Notes: a model not told the origin generated them from the sequence alone. A stretch of 64,000 nt of DNA from Triplophysa rosa (GCF_024868665.1 NC_079891.1:19830953-19894952), one strand, 5' to 3'. Counted from the stretch's first letter, positions 50,756 to 64,000 are shown. Numbers and translations are program-made.

Positions 50756-52880
50756 GAACTATCATTTGGTTGTTGACATTCTACGCCATGTTCTTGCGAG
50801 GAAAACCCAAAATAAGAATTGTATTGTACTAAAGTACACACAACAATAAAGATCCTAAATATTGCATTTTTATGCCTTGTTATGTATTCAGAAAAACAAA
50901 CACAATTGTGAACAGAAGGTTGCTGTAAAACATACGCACACTTTCTTGTGAAGTGTTATGTTTGACTTTGTTTGCGTTGCGAATATGTGTGTGTGGTCAG
51001 TCTGATTAAAACAGCCGTTTTTCTCAGGCTGACGGCAGAAAGAATGGAAAATGTCAAAATAAATAGGAGTGGAATAGATGCTACTGTTAGTTCAGACCAC
51101 ACACACACACAACTTCTTCAACACGCAATGTCATACATTTCAAACAGAAATGAATTAAACCTAATACAGAGCATAGCCCTACTATAAATCCTGTTCCAGA
51201 GCAACATATGTGTACGTGTGTTTGAGGGTGTGAGTCTATCTGTCCTCGGTGACAACTGACAAACTAATCGCACATAAAACATGAGAATGTGAATGTTGCT
51301 ACAAACATGAAGAAATGTACACACGCATACTTGCTGATTGAAAAAAAGAAGAAGCAATTTTAGCTTGATGAAACCTTTGACCAATCAGGTTGTGGGTGGT
51401 CTGAAGAAAGACTAATTTCGCTCCGTCTCGTAACCTTTCACTTCTGGTGATTTTGGAGCTCTGCATGTGTTTAAATAAATCTTACAGTGCTTACATATCT
51501 TTTATAACCCTGAAATACAAGAATTATTAAAGACACACACAAAGAAAGAAAGATTAAAGTCATGCCTAATTTCAACAAACTATCAACTTTTTCTCAGATG
51601 CTTCTCCAAATGTTCCCTAGATGTTTCTCATGAAATTCCTTTATGTCTGTCTTTTAAATAATAATTAGGAAAATACACAGTATATGGAAAATTGTTTTTG
51701 ACTATGTATAATACAACTGTGTAAAGAATAGCCCAGATAATTACGTCTTTTGGATGAAAGATGACTTTTGATTGCAGAATGTGGTATCTTGGAAATCTAA
51801 CCAGAATTGAGACAACGTTTGCATCTTCTGAAACTCTAGAGCATTCGACATGACTGGATTCTTTTTCAGGATAATTTTTTTTATTTGATCTCTATTGAAT
51901 TGCAGTCTAGAAGAAACAATTGAGGCGATCTCATCTGTGACTCATTTCTACGGGGATCTCTCTGTGTACAGTTTGAAAGAAATGCTGTGTTTCGTTGTAG
52001 TGTGCATGTCTGAGTGTCAGCGTCTTTTAAGAAAGAGACAGGTGAGAGTCAAGTTACAAGGTCTAGACTGTGAAGAACGCCCTGTTTTAAAATAAAAATG
52101 TAAACTATACGCTTACTCTTAAATGCGTCTCGCAATGTGACTGTGCTTTTCATTGTGGGATTCTGAAAGATTATGCATTGTGTCTGTACTGACTGTTTGT
52201 TCTGAAGCAGAGTTCAATTCCACGCTCCTGTAGGTCTATTTTCACATTGTTTTAGTTGGGTCAGTATTGCATTATGGGTCATAGATGCAGGAAACACCAT
52301 GAGTAGGTACGGCTGTAGGTAATAACTCCTTGGAAGGATTGCAAGAGATGCAATTAATGTAATCTGCTCTCTGAAAGCAATTTACTGAGAAATGTGCAGC
52401 AATGAGAAACACATTATACTACATTAGGTGACTGGACGATAAAGCGCTTTTAAGACTTTTCGTTTTTAGTGGTCGTCCTCGGAGAGATGTCAAAGCAGGT
52501 CGCTGTTTATTTTAAATAAAGCTTTGCTGTTCCTGCGTTAATTGAGACTCTGTGATTGGACAGAATCTCCAAATATCTCATGTGATCTAAAACTGTGCAG
52601 ACACACGGTGCTTTGTGATGTCATAAATTGTGCAAAAATGCACCCTATTTGAGTCTCACTTAAAATTTTGTGAACTCCGAACTGCTGTGAGTTTACTTTA
52701 TTTTCACTTACTGATATTTCCAAATACATTTACCCTTTACAGATTAAACAACACAGCAAAATACGCACATCTGCACTGCAGTGAGACGTAATGAGTAAAC
52801 AAGTTACAGAACCTCTACCAGGAAAATGCAAAGATCAGATAGGCTAATTGTGTGTTATAATCACATCATTTGGAAACCCA
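50756..52880. other. eda intron 1 sequence
   Basis: No recognisable feature apart from short CA runs near 51100. Confidence 0.4.
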
Positions 52881-53115
52881 ACCTGATCTCAATTTAAAAC
52901 TATTTTACGAGGTGGCTAATTCATATGAATTCAGTGTGATGAGAATCTTACAAAAATGCACGAATATTAGAAAAAAGCAATAGTGTGAAGCCCCTACACT
53001 ACACCTAACCGCCACTGACGTGAAAGCAAATCGTACAAAAGCGTATGAATAAGACCGTACGAATTCATATGAATTATCCACCTCGTAAAAAGGTTACGAA
53101 TTCCCGTAAGATTGT
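52881..53115. mobile_element. MITE with TTTTACGAGGTGG arms
   Basis: TTTTACGAGGTGGCTAATTC with TATGAATTC (52913-52942) is mirrored by GAATTCATATGAATTATCC with ACCTCGTAAAA (53061-53090). Weaker pairing continues outward to GGTTACGAATTCCCGTAAG. Confidence 0.75.
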
Positions 53116-54291
53116 GATGGTATCATAGTTCACATGAGCCATAACCCAGACTATCTTTTTAGACAGATTCCAATGCAGTTTGCTAATGCGTACCCAAGAT
53201 CAGTATTTTTTTTACACACCAATCAACTCTGAATTCTTTTGACATCAAACAGGTCAGCATCAAAAGCCCTAGAGTGGTGGCGCCCTTACTGGAACAGTGT
53301 GTTCCTATCAGTGCCACAAGTTTGCCACATATTGTTCACTGTCCAATAACTTAAATTAAACCATGATGGGCAAGATCTACTAAGAGAATGTACTAGAGGT
53401 GGGTAAATAACATCAGGATGTGTGACCATACTTTGGCGTATGACCCAATCACATTTTTGAACAGATTGGCCCAGCTGGTGTCATTGTAGTGGATGACTGC
53501 AGCCCTCCTAGACCAATGAAGCTGACATCATACAATTAACCTCCAACTGAGAAATACTCTAGAGATATACACACACTCAGACACACAGAACACACTGAAT
53601 AAGTATAAAGTGTGAAATTGCATCAGAATGTAATCTAATAGATGAAGACATTTTGTTGACATGTCCACAAGAGAACTTGTCTAGAAAAGCACAAGTAAAA
53701 ATACTGAGATGTGCATTAGGATAAATCAGTCAGGTGACTCTTTTGCATTCATGCAGGTTATAGAATCTGACTCGGGGCAGTTTGAACAGGGCAGTGGTAG
53801 TTTAGTGGTTAAAGACCTGACTGCAATCTGAAAGATTGGGTGATATATTCCAGGAAATCAAGATTTTCTGAGAACACAACCAGCTTCATCACCACTGTAC
53901 TCTTGTGCAAGGCACTTAATCCTCACGTCTCAGGGGGATCGCCTCTCCGACCAGTCCATCATAAATTACACTTGAGTAAAAGCGGAACCAAACATCATCA
54001 CCATTATTGGATAATAATTTGCAGCTATTTAAGCCAAGAGTTTAATAATAAAAATAAAAAAAAATTATTTTACCCTCATAAATTCTGAGTTCTTCCTCCG
54101 TTCCCTCTAAGGACGGCCAAAATTTCAGCAGATCAAGGATATTTCAGTTTTCAAAACAAAGCACAGATGGTCCCAAATATTACTTTTAATCAACTGGTCA
54201 CATGTTTAAGTGGATGTATAAAATCAGTCACCCTCAAATTCACACAGGTGTCTTAGCAGAGTAAACGCAGGTGTATTTCATCATGACTGTA
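53116..54291. other. eda intron 1 sequence
   Basis: Nothing recognisable. Confidence 0.4.
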
Positions 54292-55212
54292 TGTTGAGTT
54301 AGGGCTGGGCGGAATGACGGAATATTCCGTTACCGCGGAATAAAATGTCAACCGTAAGAGATTTTTCTATTCCGTGTATTCCGCGGAATGTAAATAAGTA
54401 GGCGTGGTTAACTCGGCGCTCTGCAAATTAGGCGCTATTCTGAAAAAAACTATTGAATTAATCCACCCGTAACAAATGAACGTATCAAACATTCTTTTGA
54501 CCTTCTTTCAGTCTGTAGTTTAGTGATCCGCTCCAGTCCGGCGCTTCTCTCACCCGCAGTGCTCGTCCAGCGATCTGCGCCAGCATTTAAAAAAGCTCAT
54601 TCTCAACACGTATTTCAGAAGTCAGGTTGTTTTGAGAAGCTGTTAATAGTTTTATGAAGTTTAACTTCAGGCGAAACTTGCGTTGAAATGCGCGATGACG
54701 CTCGCGAGCGCGTGAGCGCTTTGATGTGACGCGCTTCTACCTCCAGTTTTGGGAGACGCGTGAGGAGTCACCAGAGACTCACAGTGCAAAAACAAGCCCG
54801 AGAATAAACAAACCTAAAGACAGAGAGTCGCAACACACTAAAATTGCTCATCTAATAGAGAGTGAAGAGCGATAAAGACCTACAGTACAGACCCCATGAA
54901 CACCAGTTTATGACACTTGTCATATACTGTACTCTCATTGTTTGTGCATATTCATACTTTATTGTTATATATGTTGTCTATCTTCCTACTGTATACATAT
55001 GATATAGCCAGAAGATAAATATGAATAAATAATACATCTGATTATCAGAACTTAATTTGATATATTTAGTACATTTTCATAACTTGCCTACATTTTAACT
55101 ATGGTGAGCATTTAAATGAACTGTAATAAATAAATTAGTTAAATCAATCTAAGAAAAATGAGGTATAAAATATAGAATTATATTTTCATGAAATATACCG
55201 TTACCGTGAAAT

Positions 55213-56666
55213 TAGGGTTGGGTACCGGACTCGGTAGTTTTAAGGGCACCGACCGAATTACGTCGGTACTACCGAGTATCGATTCACATTAAATCAATCG
55301 GTGCCAAATTTCGGTACTTGAGAACGCATCGGGTACTGCGCGTGAGCAGGTACGAGAGAGAGAGAGCGAGAGAGAGAGAACATGTTACTTCACGCAAAGC
55401 GAAACTAAAACCGCTAATAAAGCAGGCTGTCCTTATCAACGTACAAAATGAAAATAAACACTCGACTCTACATATGGTTATGATATTTATATTATTTATT
55501 TCACTTGTTCTTGTTTAGAAAATTAAGCATACAATCGCGTTAAGGAAATGCGCGCTCAGACGCAGCTGGCACGCACACACATAACACTGCGCTGAACATT
55601 TAAGTTTGTTAAGGCGCTTTGTGTTTTCTGTCCACCAATGAATAAAATCATCTCATGAAGTCCTGAAACAAAGTTATTAGTGACAGATTAGAGCAGTCGA
55701 TGGAAAGAGGTGAGTGAGGCCAACCATCAAAGGTGCAGTTTAAAGCTGTGAACAGCGCCGCAGGAGACTGATGCACATTTACATTATGTATTATTGTATG
55801 ATCAACATCAGGGGCGTAGCTACATGGTGCCCATGGGTGGCCACGGCTACCCCTGAATGATGGATGGCCACCTATCTGGCCACCTCTGTTGTAAGATGTG
55901 TGTCGGAATTTACGGAGTTCTGCGCAGATCATTTAGCGTATGCACTGAAAGTAACGCGAGAACATTACTCTCGCATTAATACGCACTGACGGAAACAGTC
56001 TATAAAAAATGCTAACTTACTGCAATAGATAGCTAACAAATTATTTTAAAATAATGCTAGCACATGAAAGCATTGCAAATAAATTGTTTACTTTACGTTC
56101 GTTGTGTATGTTTTTGACCAGCAAACTATGTGTAATGAAGAATTTCTGTTTCTGATTTTTTGGTCACCTTAATAAAATCACTGGGTCTTACCTGGCCACC
56201 TCTAAATAAAAGTTCTGGCTACGCCCCTGATCAACATTATATATTTATATGTAATTCTTTCAGTATCTCTGTTAAAAATGTATATTACAAATCAATCTGT
56301 TATTTTCAGTAATGATGCTGTTAAAAATATTTTGAAATATTATTTTTTTCAAGTTTTGTTTTTCTGTATTATCTAATGGTCTGTTAATGGTGGAGGCCTC
56401 AGGTTTAGGTAAATTATCACACTGCATGAATAAATGATTATGTGTGTGAGGAGGAAATAGAATAAGCTGGTTGTAATAATAATGCTGTAGTTATTTCTAT
56501 AGTCTTTGTGTAAAATTTCAACAAAATATTTGAATTGAGAGGTTTGGACTTTTTTTCACTGAAATAAATAAAGTACCGGAAAAAGGTACCGTTTGGTACC
56601 GGCACCGAATTCCAGGTACCGTTTTGGTACCGGTACCAGCTAAAAAGTGAACGGTACCCAACCCTA
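55213..56666. mobile_element. Middle hAT element, inserted in the outer one
   Basis: TAGGGTTGGGTACC at 55213 is perfectly mirrored by GGTACCCAACCCTA ending at 56666. The flanks CGTGAAAT and TGTGAAAT form an 8-base target duplication with one mismatch. It is rich in GGTACCG/CGGTACC internal repeats and carries no transposase. Confidence 0.88.
55809..56229. mobile_element. Innermost hAT MITE, inserted in the middle element
   Basis: CAGGGGCGTAGCTAC at the left is mirrored by GGCTACGCCCCTG at the right. ATCAACAT at 55801-55808 and 56230-56237 is a perfect 8-base target duplication. 421 bases. Confidence 0.92.
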
Positions 56667-57129
56667 TGTGAAATAAAATTACTCATTCCGTGAAATAGAT
56701 TTTTGGCCATTCCGCCCACCTCTATATTGAGTAAAATTTAAAATTAATTAATTAATAAGTTAAATTACCAGAAAGTGTGAAAATGCTTTTGGTCTTCATT
56801 TTGAATACTGCCGATTTCAAAATGTGTTAAACATTTTGCTTGTTTAAAACTTCAATTCCTACAAAATTATAAATCAGCATTACAGCTTCCTGTTGCAAAT
56901 CTGGGCATGGTAACGAGACAGTTTTAAACACTTTTTATGTATTTGCTCAAAAACAAAATGTGTTTATTTTGAACAACACAAGTTAAAACGAGCTTTAAAA
57001 GCATTTGTGCATTTCTTTTAATGTTTTATAAGGGAAACACTTTCATATATTATGCAGAAGACATTCATACATTTTTCAGTGTGGCTTAAGTGCCCTAAAG
57101 AACTCTGCATATTTAACAAAGAGCCATAA

Positions 57130-57440
57130 CCATCTAAACCCCTACAAAAACTTTCATCCATTCTGTTCCTCTCTGGTAGAATGAACTGCCAGCCTCCACC
57201 CGAGCTGCTGAATCAATCGCAACTTTCAAAAAACCCCAGAAACCTCCGAACCCATGTCTTGTCTTTCATTCATGTTGTTCACTTTTACTTGCATCAGTTC
57301 AAATCCTACCGGTAAATATGGCTTTGGTAAACTAAAACTACTATTATACTTTAATTTGTTGACAAATGTTAATTTCTCTCTCACTTGTAAGTTGCTTTGT
57401 ATAGTGTCTGCTAAATGAATAAATGTAAACGCAAATGTAA
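57130..57440 (+). repeat. L2 LINE 3' fragment
   Basis: Translation around 57170-57240 gives a WNELPPSTRA/AESIATFKK-like LINE C-terminal segment. It is followed by the tail TTGCTTTGTATAGTGTCTGC and AAATGAATAAATGTAAA, the plus-strand counterpart of the tail at 15258. Confidence 0.65.
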
Positions 57441-57449
57441 ATAGAAAAA

Positions 57450-57706
57450 AAGTGGTAACACTTTAGTATAGCGATTCTCACTATTAACTAGTTGCTTATT
57501 AGCATGCATATTATTAGCATATTGGCTGTTTATTAGTAATTATAAAGCACATATTCTGCATGATCATACTCTACATCCCTAATCCTACCAATACCTAAAC
57601 CTAACAACTACCTTACTAACTATTAATAAACACCAGATTAGGAGTTTATTGAGGCAAAAGTCATAGTTAATGGTTTGTTAATAGCGAGAATTTAAAGTGT
57701 GCCCAA
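57450..57706. mobile_element. MITE with CACTTTA..CTATTAAC ends
   Basis: GTAACACTTTAGTATAGCGA and TTCTCACTATTAACTAG at the left face GTTAATAGCGAGAATTTAAAGTG at the right. A central block of CCTAAACCTAACAACTACC is typical of a common fish family. Confidence 0.7.
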
Positions 57707-57779
57707 AAAAGTATACATTGCAAGAAGGAACATGTCAATTTGAAAAAAAAGACCTAATGTACCTGACTGTACCCTAAAC

Positions 57780-58494
57780 CAAGGGTTCCCAAAGTAGGGG
57801 TCGCAAGGTCACGAGGGCAGGGTCGCAAGATGATTCCCAGAAATATTTTTTTATTGTTAGAAATAGCGTATTTTATCAATAAGTGTAACAAAACATAAAA
57901 ACGTTAGTTAAGTCAAAAATAAAACCATGCAAATAAAGAGCCATCAGTCTTTCGAATTTACTTTCCCTCAATCGTGACCCCTGAGGTGATTACGTCACAT
58001 TAACGACATCAGCAACTGCATTAGGTTAGGTGCAGCAAGTCAATTTACAGCACCACGTTAAACATCCCCATATGTGAACGCAGAATATTTTTCAGGCTTT
58101 AAGTTTAGGATATTTTTATTTGTCAAAATTTCTTGGTTAATATAGACCAAAGACAACGCAGAGAGGCCAGCGGAGGAGCATACAAAAAGAGACTGGCGTT
58201 TGCATAAAAAGGACATCCATCAGCACTCGAATCAGTTTAATGAAATTTGACCATCTGTAGTAATAGTTCATGGTTTATATTTAACAACGAGTAAAGTAAT
58301 GAGTAAATTACTATAAAATAATATGTTCGACTGTGTTCTTTTGTGTTGTCATTATGAGTGTGTCTGGATAGACCTAATGTGCGCAGTTGCGCGCAAGGTT
58401 TGTATACTTTAACCACCTCCAAGGATAGTGGGGGTCTCGGGTCACTGGCACTGTTATTTTGGGGGTCGTGGGCTGAACAGTTTGGGTTCCCCTG
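57780..58494. mobile_element. hAT element with perfect 8-base target duplication
   Basis: CAAGGGTTCCCAAAGTAGGGG at the left and TTTGGGTTCCCCTG at the right are inverted. CCCTAAAC precedes (57772-57779) and follows (58495-58502) exactly. 715 bases with no transposase frame, so non-autonomous. Confidence 0.9.
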
Positions 58495-58502
58495 CCCTAA
58501 AC

Positions 58503-61429
58503 AATCTGCACGTTATTGTGAAGAAGGCTGAGAAAGATTTTTTTAACTGCAAAAGCATCTAAAGAAAGTACTGCATCAGTTTGACTGCATTGCTATATCT
58601 AAAGAATTAAGATATGTTGAAGATCCACAAGCATTTAGACAAAGCAATAAACACTTGCTAAAGAAGCACTCTAGTAGAGTTTGAGTATGGTATGTAAGAA
58701 TCGCAGGACAGTTTGTGTAAAGATTGCGAATGAAAGTGAGAGACCTTCACATCAGTTAATGATGTCACTCCCTCAGTGGAGGATCCTGTTACCGTGGCAA
58801 TCTGATTAGAGCTCTGCTTGCTTTGGCTAAAGAGTACATCAGAAATCAAATGTTCTCTGGCAATGGTTATATTTTCTAAAACACACACATCTCTATTGTG
58901 TGTCTATGATACAATAGTGACTGGCAGGTCAGGGCTACATTTGGCCTGATTAAAACGTGGCCTGACTTAGGTTTGGTACAAGACAACCTACTGTATAAAG
59001 TAACGCCTGACTGTGAACAAACATTTACTAGTCCATCGTAGAACATCATATGGCTGAAGTATGTCTGAGGAATATGTTTAATGCTGTAAATGTGATGGCA
59101 TTTAAAATGGCGTGATTGTTTTAAAGCACACACACACACACGCGCACACACACACGCACGCACACACGCACGCGCGCGCACGCACGCACGCACACACACA
59201 CACGGTGAACAGACCTCATGTGACAGTGGTCTCAACATGTTCTCACCTCATAATCGGTGAGGTTCTCCAGTAGAGACCAGTGTGACACACACACACCCCA
59301 CACACGGACAGCTGGATGTGGGATTTTGTGCTCGTACAGCTGCACCCCATCTGGGACCAACTTTGGATGAGATGTGCGTACACGCATACACAGACACACG
59401 AGATGCACAGCGTGATAAACTCTTACTGGCCTCTTCATCAACAGAACCTTCTCTTTTCTTCACTTGTCCATGTTACATTTCCTCATGTCACCTCACCTTT
59501 TATTCTCATCATCCCCTCTCAGCACCTCTATATCCTCCTGTCCTCCCATCAACACCTTGACTCCCCTCTCAACTCAACTCCTCTAACACCTGTTCCACCT
59601 TTCTTGTGTTCTTCTTATTCCCTCTTATTTTGATTTTGTCTCTCTCCACAGCCCATCTAAAATGTTCCCCTTTACTACATTTATAAATGCTCTTCAAAAC
59701 TCTGAAATGTCTAAAACGTGTTATTATTAAAATATAAACGGTAATATTATTAGGATGAAATACTCTGCTATTAATATGATTTTATTCAAACGCTTCAAAT
59801 CCCAACTATGATCTAACCGCTATTTAATTCTGGATAAAAGAACACGAATGAAAACAAAAGACAACCTATAATGACCCAGTTGCAATTGAATCTGCAGTTT
59901 CAAGTGTTAAAGCCCATCATCAAAGCACGTGTTTCTACTTTAATACTGCTGTTTGTGTTGGATACATTTCCCTCTGTCTTTTCATCTATTATAGCTCAAT
60001 TTAATTTCATTTCCAACATGTAAATAATTAAATTAAAATAAAAAAACATCTATTCTCTAAAATCTATTTAAGTCAGTCACTATAAATGTGTCATGGACAC
60101 GTGATGATAGCAAGAGTGTGAATTTACAGGAGATCATAACTCAGGGGGGAAATGTGCTGAACTGTCCATAAAAAGGATCATAACATATAAAATCTTTATA
60201 GTCCTTAGAATAGGCTAAATATGATGTAAGAGAGGTAAATGGCAATTCCAGTGTTATGGATGTGACATTTTTTAGTCAATACTTGAAATATAAATTCTCA
60301 AAGGATGTATTTATTACCAATATTTTGAGTCATCTGTTTATATTTTACTAAACCCCTGATGAAAGAGTCCAGACATCTGAAAAATTTCAGTCTATGCACA
60401 AGTTCTCTATTTTAAAATGAATGCGTTATGGATAGGACAAGAAAGGACGCACGTTTCTGACAGACAACATACTTTGTAGGATTTCTGTGAATTAAATGTG
60501 CAAACCAGAAACGATAATAACTAACAAATGGAGAAGGGATGGCTCTTTACCACAAAACAGTTATTTTATTTTTTTATTTTCATGTGCCCATTTATGGGGA
60601 ATATGGACTGTTATGGATGTGACAATTCACTTACATGACTAACTATGTGTTTTATATGCTTCAAAACACAAAAAATGCTTTAAATATGGAATATTATTTA
60701 TTAAATATTGACATCTGATCTATCAGTTTGTTGAAAACCTTTGGTAAAAACTAGATTTTTTTCATCTTAAGGTTGATATTTGCATGCAATTGCCCTAAAA
60801 AGATAAAGAGAGAGAAAGAACGAAAGAAGAAATAGCTGTTTTAAAGATGTAGTCACAGATGTTAACTACATCAACAAACTAATAGAACCGCTGTTTCTGT
60901 TACTCAAATTTACACAAACACTGCAAGACAGAAGCTGACTTCCACTGATATTGTTGGAAATAAATATACAATCCCTCACATTACACACACAGCAGAAAAC
61001 GCAACACAGATGGTTTGTCGCTGTATCAAAGTTCATCAAAGTTCATTGTAACAAAGACATTGCATACACAGTTATTATCCCCTCCATAAATAAGTCAACA
61101 TTTCTACAAAAAAGAAAAAGACAAAAAACAGCCAGCCTTGAGCCTGTACTGATCCCATAAGCAAAATATATGTTTGGCCAAAGACTTGAATCTAAAAACA
61201 GACTTAAGAATTTGATTCTTGTCAGTAGACTCAAGATTTCCACTAGTTCCAATGCACAATTTTGTCTTCTGAAACAAAATTCAGGATAATTTGCCATAAA
61301 TAAGTGATCAGGGATTGAAAATGGATTTTGCCCTGACATGTTCACCAATGGCCAGGGGCGGTTCTAGGGTGAATGGATATCCGGGGCTTAGCCCAGAGAC
61401 ATCCATATATAGCCGTTTCTCAATATGCA
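58503..61429. other. eda intron 1 sequence
   Basis: Contains the CA/CG repeat below. Otherwise nothing recognisable; the open frames at 59250-59640 are low-complexity. Confidence 0.4.
59127..59203. repeat. (CA)n/(CG)n alternating purine-pyrimidine tract
   Basis: 77 bases of alternating pyrimidine-purine with a CG-rich core around 59157-59190, a sequence type prone to Z-DNA. Confidence 0.9.
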
Positions 61430-61437
61430 TTCTTTAG

Positions 61438-62005
61438 TAGGGGTGCACGATAAATTATCGGCCATATAAATAAAATTTAGGCCGATGTATTATAGCCGAT
61501 AAATCACAAATCATTTCCTCTGGTTAAACTTCTTCAGCTGCATGCTGCTCACAGTTAAAATACAGTACAGTAATGTCTTTCTGTCATGATCATTCACTTA
61601 CTGCTATTAGCAAAACATTGTTGATGTAGATACAGTATTTATGAATGGTTCAATTATAGGAACAAAAGCTTATTGTTTGAATCAGACTGCTGATTGAATC
61701 AGACAGACTGCTCTGGAAGAACATCTATAATGTGTTTATTAAATATACCAGAAAAGTTTGAAGGTTAAAGAATCGTTAACTAGTGTAAAGTAGGCTTGGT
61801 ACATGATTTTCAGGGGAAAAAAGAGAACTAACGGTTACCTTGTTTTCTGCAGTGAATGTTTTCAAATAAAAGCAGTTTCCACTTTTTACCTCTTGTTTCA
61901 GTCTTAGGGAATTTTATATTCATATTTAGATTCTGTATATCGGCCATATATCAGTTATCGGCTTGTATCGTTAACGGTCAAAATTTACATATCGGTGCAT
62001 CCCTA
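61438..62005. mobile_element. hAT element with perfect target duplication (TTCTTTAG)
   Basis: TAGGGGTGCACGATAAATTAT at the left is mirrored by ATATCGGTGCATCCCTA at the right. TTCTTTAG at 61430-61437 is repeated exactly at 62006-62013. 568 bases, no transposase, with subterminal ATCGGCCATAT repeats. Confidence 0.92.
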
Positions 62006-62013
62006 TTCTTTAG

Positions 62014-62697
62014 CGATCTTGTGTCCTCGTATTCTCGTCCTACATCATCATGAACAGGCAAAGTCCAGTTTCAATACTCAAGAACAAAAGAACAGAGAAT
62101 GCATGGAAGTACCTGGATGTGTTCGTGATATTAAGGATTCATCGTATGCATACTTGTGCATACCGAACCCACCTGAAGTCCCAGAAGTCACAGCGGCGCA
62201 TCCGTCCGAGTACGTATGCAAAAGACGCGAAATATGAGCGGCCCCTAAGTGATTCGTACAGGGCGTGGTAATGCTGGGTTATCCTGTGATTTTTTTATTA
62301 AATGTTAACAAATGCTGATTTTTATTGATTTAAAATTGATTGGTTTATCATTTGTTCACAATGGGATTGTCATACAGGCCCTTATGTATCCATCTTAAGA
62401 TTTGACGTGGAATACTTTGCACAAATTATAACAAACTTGACACAAGGCTGAAATGTCAATGTCCACCTAATATTTTGGAGAAAACGGCTTTAAGAAGCCA
62501 CCACTGTACATCTGATATATATGGAGCTAGTACTGGAAACCTCTGGGACTGCCACTAATCTTGAGCAACATCTAAAAAGTGTTACACTCTCCCTTAAATA
62601 CTGCCAAATGAGTTTAGAATGTGTGCCAGAAGCTTCAATCAGATCAAGTCATGACATTACAGTGAGTACAGCGAGTTTCATGGTGAGGCCTCATTTA
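62014..62697. other. eda intron 1 sequence
   Basis: No supported feature. Confidence 0.4.
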
Positions 62698-63000
62698 AAG
62701 TGATAGATCAACCAAAACTGAAAATAAAATTGAAAACATTTTTTTATTCAAAACTTTAGGACTCAAAAGAACACAAAAGAAGATATTTTGAAGAATGTTG
62801 GTAACTGAACAATGGCAGTACCTATTCACTTGCATTGGGTTTTGTGTCTATACAAGTGAATGGGTACTGTCGTTGTTCAGTTAACAACATTCTTCAAAAT
62901 ATCTTATGTGTTCTGCAGAAAAAAGTCATACATAGTTGAACTGACAAAAGAGTGAGTAAATGATGCTGGAATTTTCATTTTTGGGTGAACTATCCCTTTA
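62698..63000. mobile_element. Palindromic MITE, copy 8 of family A
   Basis: The right end TTTTTGGGTGAACTATCCC is intact and the left end (AAGTGATAGATCAACC) is diverged. The central arms TTTGAAGAATGTTGGTAACTG and their complement flank CCATTCACTTG-type sequence. Confidence 0.8.
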
Positions 63001-64000
63001 TATGTGAACATAGTAATGCAGTGAACATTTATCATGCCCTGGAAGTTGCTTCAGATAAAAGCGTCTGGCAAAGATGTGAATTTAAATGTGAAACACAAGC
63101 AATGTGAGCAATGTGCAACTGGCATGTTCTAAATATTGAGTAAGTATGTCCTAATGGCCATCACAGGTTAGCAAAATATTACCAAATTGTTTTTATTTAC
63201 ATTAGTTTCATATCTAGATGACAGTAAGTGTTTTACAGCAAAATCGTGTAGTCAAAGCCCCATTTCACCCAATAAAACTTTGTCTAGTTTTTGAACATCC
63301 AGTCTATTTCGGCCTGTCATCACCGCATCAAAATGACAACTGTAAAAACCTCTAGCACCAAATTGAGTGTAAGTGTGCGCATGAGTTTGTATGCTCGCAT
63401 ACAACTATTTGCCCTGCTAACTCAAACCAGACCCTGGGCTCGATTCCCTCTCTCTCTCACACACAAACACACACTGCAAAGGTCGTGTGTCTGGTGCCAT
63501 GAGCGGTTTGTAAAGTGAGGCGTTCCCGTTTGTCTGAAGGTTCTTGAGCGTTTGGGGGGATTAATAGCAGCTGATGAAGAGAATACGGCAGAAAAATGAA
63601 CAGCTGTGGAAAGAGAGAATCTGCGACGACTCAAAGCAGTCAATTCTGTCATCTGCTAGTCTTCACCCTGAGCCCCATGTGAAACCTCTCTGGGCACACG
63701 GTCTGTTTCTGTGCACCTAGAAATGAAATGCACCACAATACACAATCGTACGCACGACAAACTGTCACATACGCACTAGGGCTTAACTATAAGGATTTGT
63801 TCTGCAGGTCCAGATTTGTACTGATCCTGCTGATAATTGTAATGGCTTTACCACAACATTTTATATATGGCAATATTACCAAAAACCTTTCACAGTGTTT
63901 TTTAGGATAAAAATCTATACCAAGATACAGTTATATAAATAGAAACCCAAATATGTTCACATCACAGATGTTAGGGATGCAGCAATACAGCTCACCCACG
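63001..64000. other. eda intron 1 sequence at window edge
   Basis: A short L2-tail-like AAAGCGTCTGGCAAA at 63056-63073 follows the MITE. No exon is recognised to the end. Confidence 0.4.

Larger units (their letters stand above)
54300..56724. mobile_element. Outer hAT element of a three-level nest
   Basis: TAGGGCTGGGCGGAATGAC at the left and GGCCATTCCGCCCACCTCTA at the right are inverted. The flanks TGTTGAGT (54292-54299) and TATTGAGT (56725-56732) are an 8-base target duplication with one mismatch. No transposase is seen. About 1 kb of its own sequence remains once the inner insertions are removed. Confidence 0.85.

Noticed and set aside
59250..59640. Overlapping 70-105 codon frames on both strands at 59.3-59.6 kb
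   Set aside because: Low-complexity CA/CT-rich sequence; no family features, and no similarity to the missing first exon of eda.

Overview
The window is vertebrate nuclear DNA from a teleost fish, most likely a cyprinid. Genes are split into many short exons with GT/AG introns. Protein identities to human orthologues are high. The introns are full of palindromic MITEs and hAT, Tc1, Kolobok-like and L2 elements of the kind common in carp and zebrafish genomes. Nothing bacterial or viral is seen.

Layout. (1) 168-12885, + strand: the 3' part of taf1 (TFIID subunit 1; 31 exons, 5' end outside the window). (2) 13237-17010: nested transposons, namely a Tc1 inside an older element, then a 5'-truncated L2 LINE next to a palindromic MITE. 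(3) 17652-21302, +: a ten-exon gene for a 292-residue single-pass membrane protein that I do not recognise; its cytoplasmic-tail exons have been duplicated. (4) 23401-26146, -: complete igbp1 (alpha4, PP2A-binding; 6 exons), convergent with taf1 and the unknown gene. (5) 31261-33905, -: complete wnt11-family gene of the silberblick/wnt11f2 (wnt11b) type (5 exons). (6) 34780-34851, +: tRNA-Pro(AGG). (7) 38661-47979, -: seven exons of eda (ectodysplasin A: furin site, collagen stalk, TNF domain); the exon for the cytoplasmic and membrane part lies beyond the right edge. (8) 48000-64000: taken to be the long eda first intron, with stacked hAT elements and simple repeats and no convincing exon.

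Context. As I recall, eda, igbp1 and taf1 orthologues lie near each other in human Xq12-q13, so the block is a conserved syntenic segment. It also holds a wnt11-type gene of the kind I recall mammals having lost. The genes belong to different pathways (basal transcription, PP2A control, non-canonical Wnt, EDA/EDAR signalling), so the link is shared ancestry and not an operon or common pathway.

The most interesting items are the unrecognised membrane-protein gene with its exon/MITE tandem duplication, a Kolobok-like THAP element flanked by TTAA, a three-deep hAT nest with readable 8-bp target duplications, and the preserved tandem splice donors that would make the EDA-A1/A2 switch. All exon coordinates were read by eye from splice sites, phase and family similarity; no alignment was run.
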